DNA of 64,000 nucleotides from Agriotes lineatus (Eukaryota > Arthropoda > Insecta > Coleoptera > Elateridae): contig CALNHX010002702.1 of NCBI GenBank assembly GCA_940337035.1, positions 106,631 to 170,630 of the forward strand. Direction: 5' to 3'. Below the pieces are notes generated by a model that had not been told where the DNA came from, did not search any database, and saw only the letters and a program-made list of their open reading frames with translations. Positions 45,915-57,149 of the stretch are shown here, in pieces (the stretch's first letter is position 1; every line of letters starts with the position of its first letter). The translations under genes and the position numbers were made by a program.

Positions 45915-48900
45915 TGTTACGTTCTTAAACTGACTTTACGACATCGCACCGGCTCATACAATAGCGAAACGGCCGGTGCGGGCCGTAACTGACGAAATCG
46001 GGACGAAATATCTCCTAGGCCGCTACCCACGCCGCAACAAGTTAGGCCGAGCTAGACTTTCAGTGGAGATGGGCGGGTCCTTTAACGAGATTATCTGAGG
46101 GTAACGGCCAGAAGGTCGGTAACTAACGGTAAAATAATGAGGGCGCCACCAAGCCTGTCTTACCCCGACTAACCGGGCCTGGGCGGTTAGACGGGGCGAA
46201 GCATTGTTACGGTATTAATTCATCAGATCGACATAGGTCGTATTGATTGTCCAAAGTCGGGTACAAACTACAGGGTTCGCCGGCTTTCCCTAGAAATCAC
46301 AGATCTTAATGTTTCGGAGCAGATTTTGTTGCGCCGGTTACTCGCACTTAGCTCAGTCGGGAAGGGGTAGTTCGAAGACTTGAATGGAAAACCGACGGGG
46401 TACTTACCCTAAAGCTTGCTTAACAGAAAAATAAATGCCTGAGCGCCACTTGGTTCTGATTAGGGGTGGCTAACGTGATTAGAACCAAGAACAATACACG
46501 TAGCCTATGTAGAAGTCCTCCAGGTACGTTGCTGAACACCTCAGCCTGTTGGTTACCAAGCCTCCTCCGAGTAGCCGGGTGACCTTGTCATTAAATCACT
46601 TACCTTCAAGGCCAACGTCACTAAAGAATAGCAAAAGAACACTGACTGGCCCAAATCTTGGGGCTCGCTTAATCAAAAGAGCATGCTTTAACTTCACAAA
46701 ATTAATTACACTTAGCCTTTGCCACACTGGATTAGTTAATGACCCAGAAGGGGTTTCAAAATTCATAAAAAGAATGAACTGACTTTAACAAGTTTATTAT
46801 TTAAAGGAACAAATGACAGTTTACACAAATCGGTACATTAAAACAAACACCCGGAGGTGAGTTTAAATTTAGTAATACGATATCCTACGTGAATATGAAA
46901 GGGGGCCCCACAAAACCAAAATATATCTTAAGGGCTAGTTACAAAGACACAAAAAACACAATATTATCCAAGACAAGTGACATAAAATGGTCGCCAGGTG
47001 TAAAGCCCCTGGTAAACATTAACTGAAACAGATCATAGGTCCTAGCGGACGTACGCAACGTTTATAAGCACTGACGCACAATAAAATATAAAATCGCACA
47101 TTAAGTTGGGCACCAGAGTTACCTAATTGGTACAATGCAGGGCGCCTACCTGATAGTTGCAGCATGCAGTCTTAAGTGCAGATGTAGTTGTCCTCGTGGA
47201 GGCCTGGTAAAACGTGCCAGAGGTGTAGCGAATTCTCCAGAAGAGGCAACAGGTGGAGCAGAAACTCGAGGGAATTGAAGACAGTCGGCAGCAAACATCA
47301 ATCAACGAAGTGACAGCAAACAACACTATATCGCGCGGTGGCCCTTCCTTTAATTAAACTCGACGTTGACACAGATATGCATTACGCAATGGTTTTTTCC
47401 CGACTTAACAGGGAAAAAAGTTGGTTGAGGCTCATCAGATATCGTTTCTCTAATCGAATCGGCAAAAAGTGTCAATTTAACAACGTCCGAGTTAAATACA
47501 CTTCCTCTGCCCACCGCGCACTTCCAACGACACACAAGAATTAATGTTCACTTCGAAGATTCGGGTTTAACTGCACTCGCCATTAACGTGCCCCAAGACA
47601 CTCGAAAAGTTCGCACAAAAGCCAAAAAGGATTCACCATGTTAATCACAAAATGTTAGCAAAAGTTCCTCCCCCCGATTCGCGGCAGACAAGCGGCGAAC
47701 CGGGGGTGCGAAAAAAAACACCACGTCTAGTTTACTCAAGTGCTGGGTACAGATTCTTTATTTCAAATTGGACTCTGCGTGAAGAACACGACGGAAAAGA
47801 GTTTAGAACTCCGAAACCACTAATTTTAAATGCCTCATTCCCTAAGGAGTTATCAATTTTTATTTCCTTTACACAAAGCTTGGTCATCAGAGAAGGTTCT
47901 AGAAAGAATTTCTGGCTATACAGCGGATACCAAAAATATTAAGTTACAAGGTCAATCCTGCCGAACTTTAAACGATAATTTATAAGAGGAGCATGAAGCT
48001 GTTATATTCCTAGAAGCTTAACTACGTCGGGCAGTATTTAAATAAGTTGAAGGTTAGGACTCAAAGCGATTTAAGCTGGGACGTAAACAAAGGATGCCTT
48101 ATGTTCCCAATTCGAAGAAATATGATTTAGACGGAAGTGACTGCAATAGATTACATACGGCTCCAAGGAAATGCTTATTAGTGAGAATTCCAAGGACCGC
48201 GGGCATATTTGAGCTTGAACTGAATGAATTGGCTGCACCATTTTAAAATTATAATACAGGGTCGTACCAGAAAATTTGGGCAGAATATTTTTAACTAATT
48301 TCGTTAATGACAACCTATAGTTGGACTGATAGCAAAAATGGCTGAACGAGGTCGAAAATGATCTAACAGCATTCAAGATACTCCGTCGATAGGGTTACTC
48401 ATGAGTTGCAAGTTCACATAACAATTTCGGGATTGCCTTATGCAAAGATTGTAATTAGGTGCCAATCCGACCGCGACTACGCAGCTGTCTCACCCATCTG
48501 TACGCTCAAGGCTCCCTCGTCCCGTCGCACAATAATCATTACACTGAAGGGGCGCTTATCTGAAACAGAACATGCACAAGTCGAAACAAAACAATAGTTC
48601 CCTTAATTAACAAGTCATATATTGAATCACGGGTTACAATGGGGCAGCGGAGTGCGTCGCCCTATATATATATATATATTTTATATCTAAGAAAACACCA
48701 GCTGGCGCACGTTCTAAACCTAGCGACAGATGTACAGATTGAATGAGATAGCACGGGGCGCAAGCCCGTGCAAAGATACAGCCTAAAATTCGAAATAAAT
48801 GCGCAGCATGTGGGCGCGAAGCCTTATGCAACGTACAGTAATGAACAAAGTAGCACTTGTAACATAGACAGTCTGTAATTTTGAATGAACGCACAGCATG

Positions 48901-49988
48901 CGGGCGCGAAGCCTTATGCAACATACAGTAATGCAAGCCCTTGTAAAATAGACAGTCTGTAATTTTGAAATGCGGGCAAATATGACGACAGTGTCTGTAA
49001 GCACAAGAGAGGTGACGGGCTCGCTCGCGGCGTTCCAAAACAACTCGAACGCGGGACTTAATGCTCCCCGCGGGACAGGAACACTCGCGTTTACAACGGT
49101 AATCAGTTCAAAGACACATACCTTAATACGTAGGCGGTCGGGAAGCCTGGTACAGTTGAGTTGCGGCAGGCTGCAGTCTTAGGTGGCAGGTACATTCGAT
49201 ATTCGACGGTTATAGTGATGAGTGGGCATCCGCCATACTGGCGACGTGCGACGCGTCAGGACGCGTACAACTTGACGACGAAAATGGGCCACTTACGTTC
49301 TGCGGGACAGATCCTCGAATGTCGAGATGAAGGGGACGACCCCTTACTTACGGGAGCAGAAACTGGACTCAAGATGCACCCACGCTACGCCGAAACAATT
49401 CGGAGCTCCCACAATCACAACACCTCTCGAAGGTGAAACCATTCTCGCAGCGCTCGCTGCCACAGCTCGAGACGGGCAACGGAAAAGAGGGCCTCCACGG
49501 CAACAATTCTAAAAGGACAGCGGCAGGCGTCCTCGGGCACCTAAGGGGCCGAAGGACGCCGCCTGGGTAACTCAACCACCAAACGTACGCTTTCTGCAAC
49601 GGGCTGCGATCAACTGACCAGAGGGAAGCGCTGCAACATGACACATCGGTCGCGTCCCCACGTGACTATATCTCGGCAGCCAATCGTGAGGCGATAAGAT
49701 GAAACAAATAAGTGCCGGTGACGAAGACAGCACGAAGCCTCGCAGTCGCCTCAACGGCGTGATTTCTAGAAGGTTCGGAATTCTTGCGAGCGATAACACC
49801 CGGCTGCCAAAGTACCAGCAAAGGGGTGCTCCAACTGACGAGAAATACTGCGTTTGGGGCCAAATATGTGCAAAATCATTATTATGGAATTAGGCGATGA
49901 AGCCAAATAAGTAACTAAAAGGGTTTAGCATACGGGCACGCTGCCCTAAAGCCTAGGTGGCTAATTAAAATACCAAAATGACCTGACA
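45915..49988 (+). repeat. 3' LTR, split by a second LTR insertion
   Basis: Positions 45915-46204 and 48373-49988 together match the 5' LTR. The break is at GCAT, which is present on both sides of the inserted segment. Without the insertion and its duplicated GCAT the LTR would be about 1.9 kb, the same as the 5' copy. Confidence 0.8.
46205..48368 (+). mobile_element. Solo-LTR-like insertion inside the 3' LTR
   Basis: 2164 bp opening TGTTACGG and closing CTAACA, flanked by GCAT at 46201-46204 and 48369-48372. The empty site is preserved in the 5' LTR, where the two sides are directly joined around 42685. No coding sequence was recognised inside, and no internal repeat marks two LTRs, so a solo LTR is the simplest reading. 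It shares no obvious sequence with the host LTR or with the one at 57150. Confidence 0.75.
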
Positions 49989-49992
49989 CCCT

Positions 49993-50239
49993 ACCCGATT
50001 CCGATTCTCACCTCCAAGTAGTAGCCCCCATATGGTGAAAAACGCGGCGAAGAAAAACAGCCGGAAGCAAAACCGGAAGAACAGTGAAAGGCATTAAAAG
50101 AATCCATAACAAAGAGAGAGAGTGCTTAATAGCCGGATCGATAATGACCAGATACCACAAGAAAAAAAAAAGATACACGGAATAGAATATAGTTTCCATT
50201 ACCACAATCGATAGAATCGAACTGTTAAAGACCCAAAAT
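49993..50239. other. No gene seen
   Basis: Short spacer after the LTR element. Confidence 0.4.
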
Positions 50240-50550
50240 ATCAGTATGAAGTCGAAGGTCAGAAGAGTACTATCGGAAGAATTTGGTATATTACAAGATC
50301 TGAGACAAAGAGATGTGTGATTTGGATTATTATTTAATTCAATTATGGAAATATTAGTACGATCTTTAGAATTTAATCACAATAAAGCAACATTTATCAG
50401 AAGACAACAAATTTTTGCATAGGCCGACGATCTGGGGCGAATAGGCAGAAGTAATACAGAAGTAAAGAACCTATACAGAGTAATCAATGAAGACGGTAAA
50501 TGAGTAGGAGAAAAAGTAAATACGAGTATATACATATACATCGAAGTTAT
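50240..50550 (+). pseudogene. LINE RT palm fragment
   Basis: The translation gives FGILQDLRQRDV, then a stop, then LLFNSIMEILV, then QQIFA, a stop, ADDLGRIGRSN and a downstream LYRVINEDGK. This is the RT order G-L-R-Q-G-D ... LFN ... YADD-x-x-x-I-GR with inactivating changes: the Tyr codon of YADD is a stop. Confidence 0.7.
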
Positions 50551-50606
50551 TGTTCCGGTTCCTATAGCTACAAAAAATATTATTTGGTAAACATGTTTGT
50601 ATCTTT

Positions 50607-50745
50607 CACAAATATTGAACAACTGCTAAATACGTGACCAAATCACGAACATATCGTTGCCATTTTGCTGTGTAAGTTTTTCGTAGATACTGATGATGAC
50701 AGCTTGGCTGTCGAAATACGTATTTAGCAGTTGTTAAATATTTGT
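50607..50745. mobile_element. 139-bp foldback MITE
   Basis: CACAAATATTGAACAACTGC at the left is repeated inverted at the right, with TAAATACGT also paired. Near the centre is GATGATGACAGC. No coding. Confidence 0.75.
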
Positions 50746-50989
50746 GTGGTGAGGGGTTTTAACCAATTTGTGATATTTTCAAACCATAGGCTTCAGCAGT
50801 GTTTTATTTTATGTTTGTAGCTTGTGTCCTATTCTTATTTCGCTTAGTATTTAGTTGACACAAAAGTCGACCCTTGTGGCTCAACAGTTTTGGTGATCGT
50901 GACAGAACCCTTGGCCCTAAAATTGTTTTATGAAAAAAAGGAGATAGGCAGACTGAAGAAAGCAAGGTCATCATAATGTGCATCATTCA

Positions 50990-51780
50990 CCAAGACGTTT
51001 AACTCGTTTATAGCGGAGGTGCTTAAAGAGGAACCTAAAACTGAATATTTGAAAGATCACGCAACTAACCAAGAGTTTATTTGAAAATTAAGTGCATTGA
51101 ATCAATGAGTGAACACATTTTGTGCCTCTTACTGGATGGCGATGTCGTTGAGGAATATTAGGTTAAAATTGTTCAAGTCCAAAATTAAATGAAGGGGAGG
51201 GAGATGAGATGACTGCCGCTTCTCTAGTTCCATCAGTTTCATCGTCCAACTCTATCGTGTCGAATTCACCACTCACAAGCAAGAAAAAGTAATTACATCT
51301 TTTTGAAGTTGGAGGTTGTGAAATTGTGTAGTGATATTCGGGAGTGGCTGGGTTTCTCGAGTCAATTTATAAAAATTCAAGAAGACAAGGAAATTGTCGC
51401 CGAGGACAAGTTTAAATGTTCAATGCAAGAGATGGCGTGAAAAAATGAAGAAATCAAAAGTAAGAAAAATGTCGTTTCTAGCTATTCATCGGGAGTCAAA
51501 AGTTGTCGAAAGACGATGGAGAGTTTAAAGATCCGCTTTGGAAAAAATTGGATCTAAGTAGAAGTGTACGGGAGCTTCTCAAACTGGTGATCTGCAACGC
51601 ATCAAATTGGGGTGAGAAGATTGTTCTTTCAGAACTGTATATTAAACTTGAGTATCGCTTACAAACTTTGTAGATTATTGGAGTTACCAACCATAGCTTG
51701 ACAGCTTGAAGAATGGAGGATGGGGGAAGATGCTTCGAACTATCGTTAATTTTGCCTTTCAGAAGTCCTACATTTCAAAC
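50990..51780 (+). pseudogene. BEL/Pao gag (DUF1759-like) relic
   Basis: The clearest part, 51305-51520, gives LEVVKLCSDIREWLGFSSQF, then KIQEDKEIVAEDKFKC, then ESLKIRFGKNW. This is the DUF1759 gag pattern of BEL/Pao elements (L-x-F-x-GD-xxEW-xxFW-xxF). Stops and frameshifts interrupt it before LLELPTIA near 51680. LTRs were not identified. Pol of the same superfamily occurs at 60990, but the two need not be one insertion. Confidence 0.8.
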
Positions 51781-51831
51781 AAATGTGCGATTCATATTGG
51801 ACTCAAAGCAAGGTTTGAAAAAGAAATTATA

Positions 51832-52765
51832 CATGGTGTTCTGTAAAGAATAGGATACCGATTAGTCATAGATTTCTTACGTTATAATAAATCGATTAAA
51901 CCTAATATACCTTAACACACAGTCGCTTCAGTAAGAAGTTATAAGGCCTTAGAGTTAAATTTTTTGTTTTTTTTGTGTTAATTTCCGCAAATGTAGAGAT
52001 ATCGATTTAAATTTTGGTATACGTACTTACTATTAGTACTGCACTAATAGAAAAAAAATCATAAACTGTACTTGACTGCAAGGGGCACTTTACCTATCTT
52101 TTAAAACCTTTTTTAGCTCTAACTTCGTTATATGTATTTTTTTTTAAATTTAGGTGATTATCTGAAAGAGAATTAAATACAAAAAAATGATGTACTCTTA
52201 GTTCATCGGCGTAAAAAGCAACCGTTTACCTTAAAATGCCTATCAGAGGTTTTTGGTTGTCATTCAGACGTGCAATTATCAAGTAGCCATGATCACAAAA
52301 ACATTGGGTAATGATTGTAATCTAGTAAACAACAACAAGAAATCAATTAATGACGTTGGTGACATCATTTTTTTGTCTTTTGTGCTTACGAAAATGTTGC
52401 GACATAACAAACCTTTCAGTATTGGAAAATTCGTTATGTAGCGGCATTGTCTTAAACATAAAAGAACAAATTATTATGTCACTAATGTCATTAACTTATT
52501 GATTTATCATTGTTTTTTACTAGATGACCATTGTTTTTGTGATCATCAAGAGTACATTATTTTTGTGCTTTTTATTTCTCTTTCAGATAATAATCTAAAA
52601 TTTCAACAAATGTTACAGATAACGAAGTTAGAGTTAAAAAAGTTTTCAAAGATAGGTAAAATGCCTTTTACAGTCAAGTTTAATTTATGAAAAAAAAATT
52701 ATTAGTGCAATATATAATAGTAAGTTTGTATACCAAATCGATATCTCTACATTTGTAGAAATTGA
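51832..52765. mobile_element. Foldback element FB-A (copy 3)
   Basis: The left arm begins near 51832 with a degenerate version of the CAGGGTTC terminus and GATTAGTCATAGATT. The right arm from about 52440 returns inverted, ending near 52765 in TCTACATTTGTAGAAATT. A piece of the right arm is deleted near 52550. The 62-codon frame at 52253 equals the palindrome-derived frame of copy 2, on the opposite strand. Confidence 0.75.
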
Positions 52766-52767
52766 AA

Positions 52768-53278
52768 AAACAGTGACTTAATAATGTTAAAATTCTCACT
52801 TATTCGCCAAATTTTAAAAAACATATTTCGGTAATAAAACTGATGCAGAAACGTCCCGCAAAATCGTCTGCAACGCTGTTTAAAAACGGACAAAACATTG
52901 TTACGTCCCAACAATCCGTAGCATGTTTGTAATAAATAGCAAAACTTCTTAGCCAAACGGCAATTATAAAATTCAACCTACATTAACACGCCGATTTGCT
53001 TAATTAAAATTTAAACATCGTAATACATCAGGCGCTTTTAAATTTTAATTTTAACTGCACACTTTATTATTTCATTGTCGAGCCTGAATTAACTATAATC
53101 GATTTTGAAATATCAGCTCGAGGCCGTGTTAGAAGTTGCACGCATGTTAAAAATACACAAAAATCAAACAGCTACAAGGAGACATTAAAAAAACAGTAAC
53201 TTAATAATGTTAAAATTCTCGCTTATTCGGCAAACTGTGAAAAACATATTTCGGTAATAAAACTGATGCAGAAACGGG
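52768..53278. repeat. Direct repeat pair, about 95 bp, 420 bp apart
   Basis: 52768-52864 and 53188-53278 share CTTAATAATGTTAAAATTCT and TTCGGTAATAAAACTGATGC in order, with few differences. The sequence between them is unassigned. Confidence 0.75.
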
Positions 53279-53286
53279 TTAAAAGC

Positions 53287-53362
53287 ATGAGTTCTCCATA
53301 GCTCTGTAGATGTGGTGCCTGGGTACTGGGCAGACAACTAGGGTTCAAATCCGACTTGGGGC
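53287..53362 (+). repeat. tRNA-like sequence, possible SINE head
   Basis: An A-box-like TAGCTCTGTAGATGTGG (53299-53315) and a B-box GGGTTCAAATCC (53341-53352) are spaced as in a tRNA, followed by a poly-T run near 53380. The acceptor stem does not pair well by eye, so this is more likely a tRNA pseudogene or SINE head than a working tRNA. It differs from the SINE at 394. Confidence 0.5.
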
Positions 53363-53700
53363 CGGCGCAAAAAGCTTTTTTAAATTAAATAAATGCGAGC
53401 GAGAGAGAACAGCTGCGAGGAGTGATACGGAAGACTTCGGCCTGACGTAATCAAATCCAAAAATGGCCGCAGCGGATTTCGAGAATTAAAATAATTATTC
53501 ACATGTGGTTAATTATCATATGTGTAAAATCAAATTTCTGTAATTAAAATCGCAGATTTAATTAGGGCATTTAGTTAGAGCATCTGATTGGCGATTTAAT
53601 TAGAGCATTTGATTCGCAGATTAATTGGATCAATCATTTTAATCTATCATTTTAATTGACCCAATTAAAAACAAAATGGCCGCTATTAACCCAACTGTTC
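53363..53700. other. Short internal repeats, no gene
   Basis: The motif AATTAGRGCATTTR recurs near 53555-53610 and ATCATTTTAAT nearby. No protein is recognised. Confidence 0.4.
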
Positions 53701-54486
53701 TACTAAGGTTCCCACCCTTCCTACAAATTCGGTATCCGTAATAGTTGGAAATCGTTTACGAATTGCTTCTGTAAATGGAAAATAGAAGTTATTAATTATT
53801 AATATTTAACATTGTCATAAGAAATGCCGTGCGATATAAGAAAATTTAGTTCATTGATAAAGTTTTCAAAATAATCAGAAACTGATTTTGGTTTTGCGTC
53901 ACCACAATATAGAGCTACAACAAAGGGGTGCATTTCTAAATCCGGTAAAAATAGTTTTGCAAGGATAAGCCAAAATTGAGCATTAGAATTTTTAAATATA
54001 GGTATACTATCGACATTAAATAACAGCGATAATTTAAAGTCACAATTTTGAAAATGCCTTCTTATTGTATTTATTTTTAGGTAATCTGTTAATTGATTTC
54101 TTATTCCAAAATATTTAAACTCTCCTCTAGTATTAAGTTTACAACAGTCTAACAGTCTTGATACAACAGCATTTCTCTTAGTGTTTAATAAAGTTCGGGG
54201 ATAACTTGGTAAATTTCAAGAGGGCACATGTTTATTTAATCCTTTTAATAAACTCCGGAAAGCAACATAGGTGACATTATATTCCAAAGCCCAAATTTTT
54301 AGAAAATCTTAAACCGTTTTCGTTACTATTATCACTAAAAAAATCTGTGTTCTGATTGGCATTGCTAGAAAATTCACAGGAACTATTTTGTGAGGCGGAG
54401 GTTTCTTCAAAAGTGTTTGTGTTTGTGATGTAATCATCCGGCGGCGAATAATTTGAACACTCCCCATAATTTATGGGGTTTGGCAA
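53700..54486 (-). pseudogene. Transposon-derived ORF relic (LFK-N-FW / ALYCGD family)
   Basis: From 54486 down, a Ser/Asn-rich start is followed by YVAFRSLLKGLNKHVPS, a stop, then TRGEFKYFGI, FKLSLLFNVDSIPIFKNSN, QFWLILAKLF, HPFVVALYCGDAKPKSVSDY and FINELNFL. This order is that of a common transposon-encoded animal protein (pattern D-G-LP-x-FKSS, FWP-I, PF-xVG-xxxG-xxKP) linked in my memory to CACTA-like or unclassified DNA elements. After a stop near 53800, an AG-led segment, AIRKRFPTITDTEFVGRV, may be another exon. One in-frame stop and no flanking termini indicate a relic. Confidence 0.6.
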
Positions 54487-54941
54487 AACAGATTCAACGG
54501 ATTTTGAAGAATGCGGTTCAATTTTTTTTGTGGTTGGGCTACTTGACAGTTTTGACGTGCAAGTTTTTGTAAATGTTCTTCAATTTTCTATATTTGCACA
54601 CTCGAAGGCCAGGCACCTTTATCTATGAATTATGCATAAAGTGGCAATAATAAATATACTATATATTAGTTTATACTTACTTGTAATAATATGCTGTTAA
54701 CACTTTACACAATTTCAGTCAAACCACTTAAGTAACTAACTAACTAAACTAATTAACTTATATTAAACTATCAAAAGAACCCTTAACTAACCAACTAACT
54801 AGCTTAAACCGTATTAAACCAAGAAAATGATTTTAATCGTTGCTCAACGGAAGTTTTTGTTTAACTGATACTGAAGCATATACATCTAACTATAGTGTCT
54901 CTAACTTAAAGAAACTCACTACCCCCAACTCGATTTATCAG
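54487..54941. other. No gene seen
   Basis: AT-rich; includes clusters of ACTAACTAACTAA-like short repeats near 54735-54810. Confidence 0.4.
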
Positions 54942-55142
54942 TAGGGCTGGGCGATATATCGATAAATATCGATATTATTTCCATATCGATATATCGATAT
55001 ATGGAATAAAAAATTGAACTTCCAGGCCCTATAACTTCTTACTGAAGGAACTTTGTACTAATGTATATTAGGTTTAATCGGTTTATTATAACGTAAGGAA
55101 TCTATGACTAATCGGTGTCCCATTCTTTACCGAACTCCCTGT
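54942..55142. mobile_element. hAT-like terminus joined to FB-A arm (copy 4)
   Basis: 54942 opens with TAGGGCTGGGCGATATATCG, a common hAT terminal pattern, followed by a dense ATCGAT palindrome. From about 55008 the sequence is the inverse of the FB-A left arm, ending at CCCTG near 55142. It appears to be a chimeric or nested junction. Confidence 0.6.
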
Positions 55143-56107
55143 AGATATATTATTCGGTGCAATGAGAGTTCTCGTGGAACCAAGTGTCGACGTGTTACCG
55201 GAAATACAGGCGTGTCATACAACAGAGTTTTAAGTCAACTTTTACAGTAGTTAAGAAGAAGTGCATAGTTGAAAATTTGTAACTGTTTAGTGAAATCGAG
55301 TGCCAAGAAAAGAGTAGAAATAAAAATTTTGCCTCCTTAACGATAAATAAAAGTGTAAAACAGTTCTACAGATTTTTCGACCGCGATGGCCCATTTTAAA
55401 GTACAATTTCAAGGAACCATACACACGCGGACGCGTTTTAAGTGACGAAAATTAAAGTTGCAGGAATTGATAGAGAAATGAGGTTACTGCAAGTGGAGTT
55501 GCCGGAAATGTGTAAAATACAATCAGAATTAGAACTAAGATTGTAATCGGAGATAACGGAGTTAAGTAAATTAATTGTGGAAATAAGAAATAGATATGAT
55601 GAAATAAACAGAGAAACAGAAGCTTTACACAGGAAACTAGGGAATCTACAGAAAAAGGCACACACTCAAAGACCGACCAAGTTTAGAACAAGACAGAAAT
55701 ACTCCAAAGAACAACTCCTACAACTTAAAAATATAGGAAAGAAGTGGAAAGGTGAAGGAAAATTGGGTAGTGAGAATAAAGGAGCTAGGAATCAGTTCAA
55801 AGGGAAGACCTGTTTATAGGAACTTGGAATGTACTAGGCACATTTTACCCCGGGGCTCTAAAGGATTTAGAATATTTAGCAGGAAAATGCAAACTAGATA
55901 TACTGGAACTACAGGAAACACAACAGTGCGACAATATACAACAATATACAAATAGATCTGGAAGAGTATACGTTTTTTAACAGTGGCAGTCAAATAAGGA
56001 GATTTGGAAGAGGTTTTCTAGTAAACAAAAAATAAAGAAAGCAGTGTTAAAATTCACACCTATTACAGACAGAAAGTGTCATCTACAAATAAAGGGAAAA
56101 CATAGGA

Positions 56108-56614
56108 ATGTCAATTTTATCAATATCCAGGCCCCTACCGAAGAAAAGGAAGAGGACGAAAAACGATTTCTATGAAGACCTCGAGGTTTTTTATGACAAG
56201 TTACCGAGCCAAAAAATTATAATAGCAGCGGGAGATTGCAATACAAAGCTAGGAAAAGAAGACGCATACTACCCAACAATCAGTAGATTTAGTCAACACG
56301 AGGAGTCAAACGAAAACGGACAGAAATTGATAGGCTTTGCCGACGGGAAGAATTGTCGCATTGTGAGCACGCATTTCCAACAAAAAGAAATACGAGTATA
56401 CAAAGGAACCTGGAAGGCTCCAGATGGTAGAACAGTGAACCAAATAGACCATTTACTCATTCAAGAAAAATTCGAACGTCAGGTGAAGAATATCAGGTCG
56501 TATAGGAGAGACGTAATGGGATCCAATCATTTCCTGGTGCGAGCAACAATAATTAGATACGAATATTTGATGACAATGAAAAGACAAAGAAGCAAGGAAA
56601 AAATTATAATATAG
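56108..56614 (+). pseudogene. LINE endonuclease C-terminal half
   Basis: 168 open codons with IIIAAGDCNTKLGKEDAYYP (the G-D-x-N motif), GTWKAPDGRTVNQIDHLLI (the catalytic D-H region) and GSNHFLVRATI (the S-D/N-H motif). The upstream part is in another frame. These are the conserved blocks of the APE-type nuclease used for target nicking. Confidence 0.8.
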
Positions 56615-57149
56615 AAAACTTACTAGAACAAGAGACAAGAGATAGATATCGAGATAGAATTGGAGAAGAGTTCGAAAAGAGTAGGCAAGAACGAGATGTT
56701 AAAAAATGAGAAAATCTAGAGAAAATAATAAAAACGGTAGCGGAGGAAGTCGTAGGAAAGAAAAAGAGAAAGAATATAGAAAGATGGTTTAATGACAAAT
56801 GCAGAATAGCTCGAGATAAAAGGCAAACAGCAAGAGGAAAGATTCTTCAATCCGGGTCAGCAGAGAACAAAAAAAAGTACCGAAAGCAAAAGCTGCAATC
56901 AAAAAATGTATGCAGAAAAGAGAAAAGAGCTTTCCAAACACACAAGTTACAAGAGTTAGAAGATAGGCACAAAAATAAAGAAATAAAGAACTTTTATCAA
57001 GACATTAAAGACATACGCAAAGGATTCCAACAGAGACAATTAATCTGCAAAGATAAAAACGGTAACCTGATAGGGGAAGAAGCAGCAATAACAAAAATAT
57101 GGAGAGAGCACTTTGAGGAAACCCTAAATGGAGAAATCGAAGAAAGAGA

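Larger units (their letters stand above)
42398..49988 (+). mobile_element. LTR retrotransposon without recognisable pol (LARD-like), with nested insertion
   Basis: Two nearly identical direct repeats of about 1.9 kb, each opening TGTTA and closing TGACA, lie at 42398-44295 and 45915-49988. The outer flanks are CCCT at 42394-42397 and CCCT at 49989-49992, a 4-bp target duplication. So the two repeats look like the LTRs of one insertion. The 1.6-kb internal region has no recognisable gag, protease, RT or integrase, hence non-autonomous. The base composition is clearly GC-richer than the surroundings. A clear primer-binding site was not found next to the 5' LTR. The 4-bp duplication is more usual for Gypsy-type than for BEL/Pao elements; the class is an inference, and strand is assumed. 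Confidence 0.8.

Noticed and set aside
46335..46380. Possible tRNA near TAGCTCAGTCGGG and GTTCGAAG
   Set aside because: A-box-like and B-box-like strings are badly spaced and no acceptor or anticodon stem forms; it lies inside the solo LTR.
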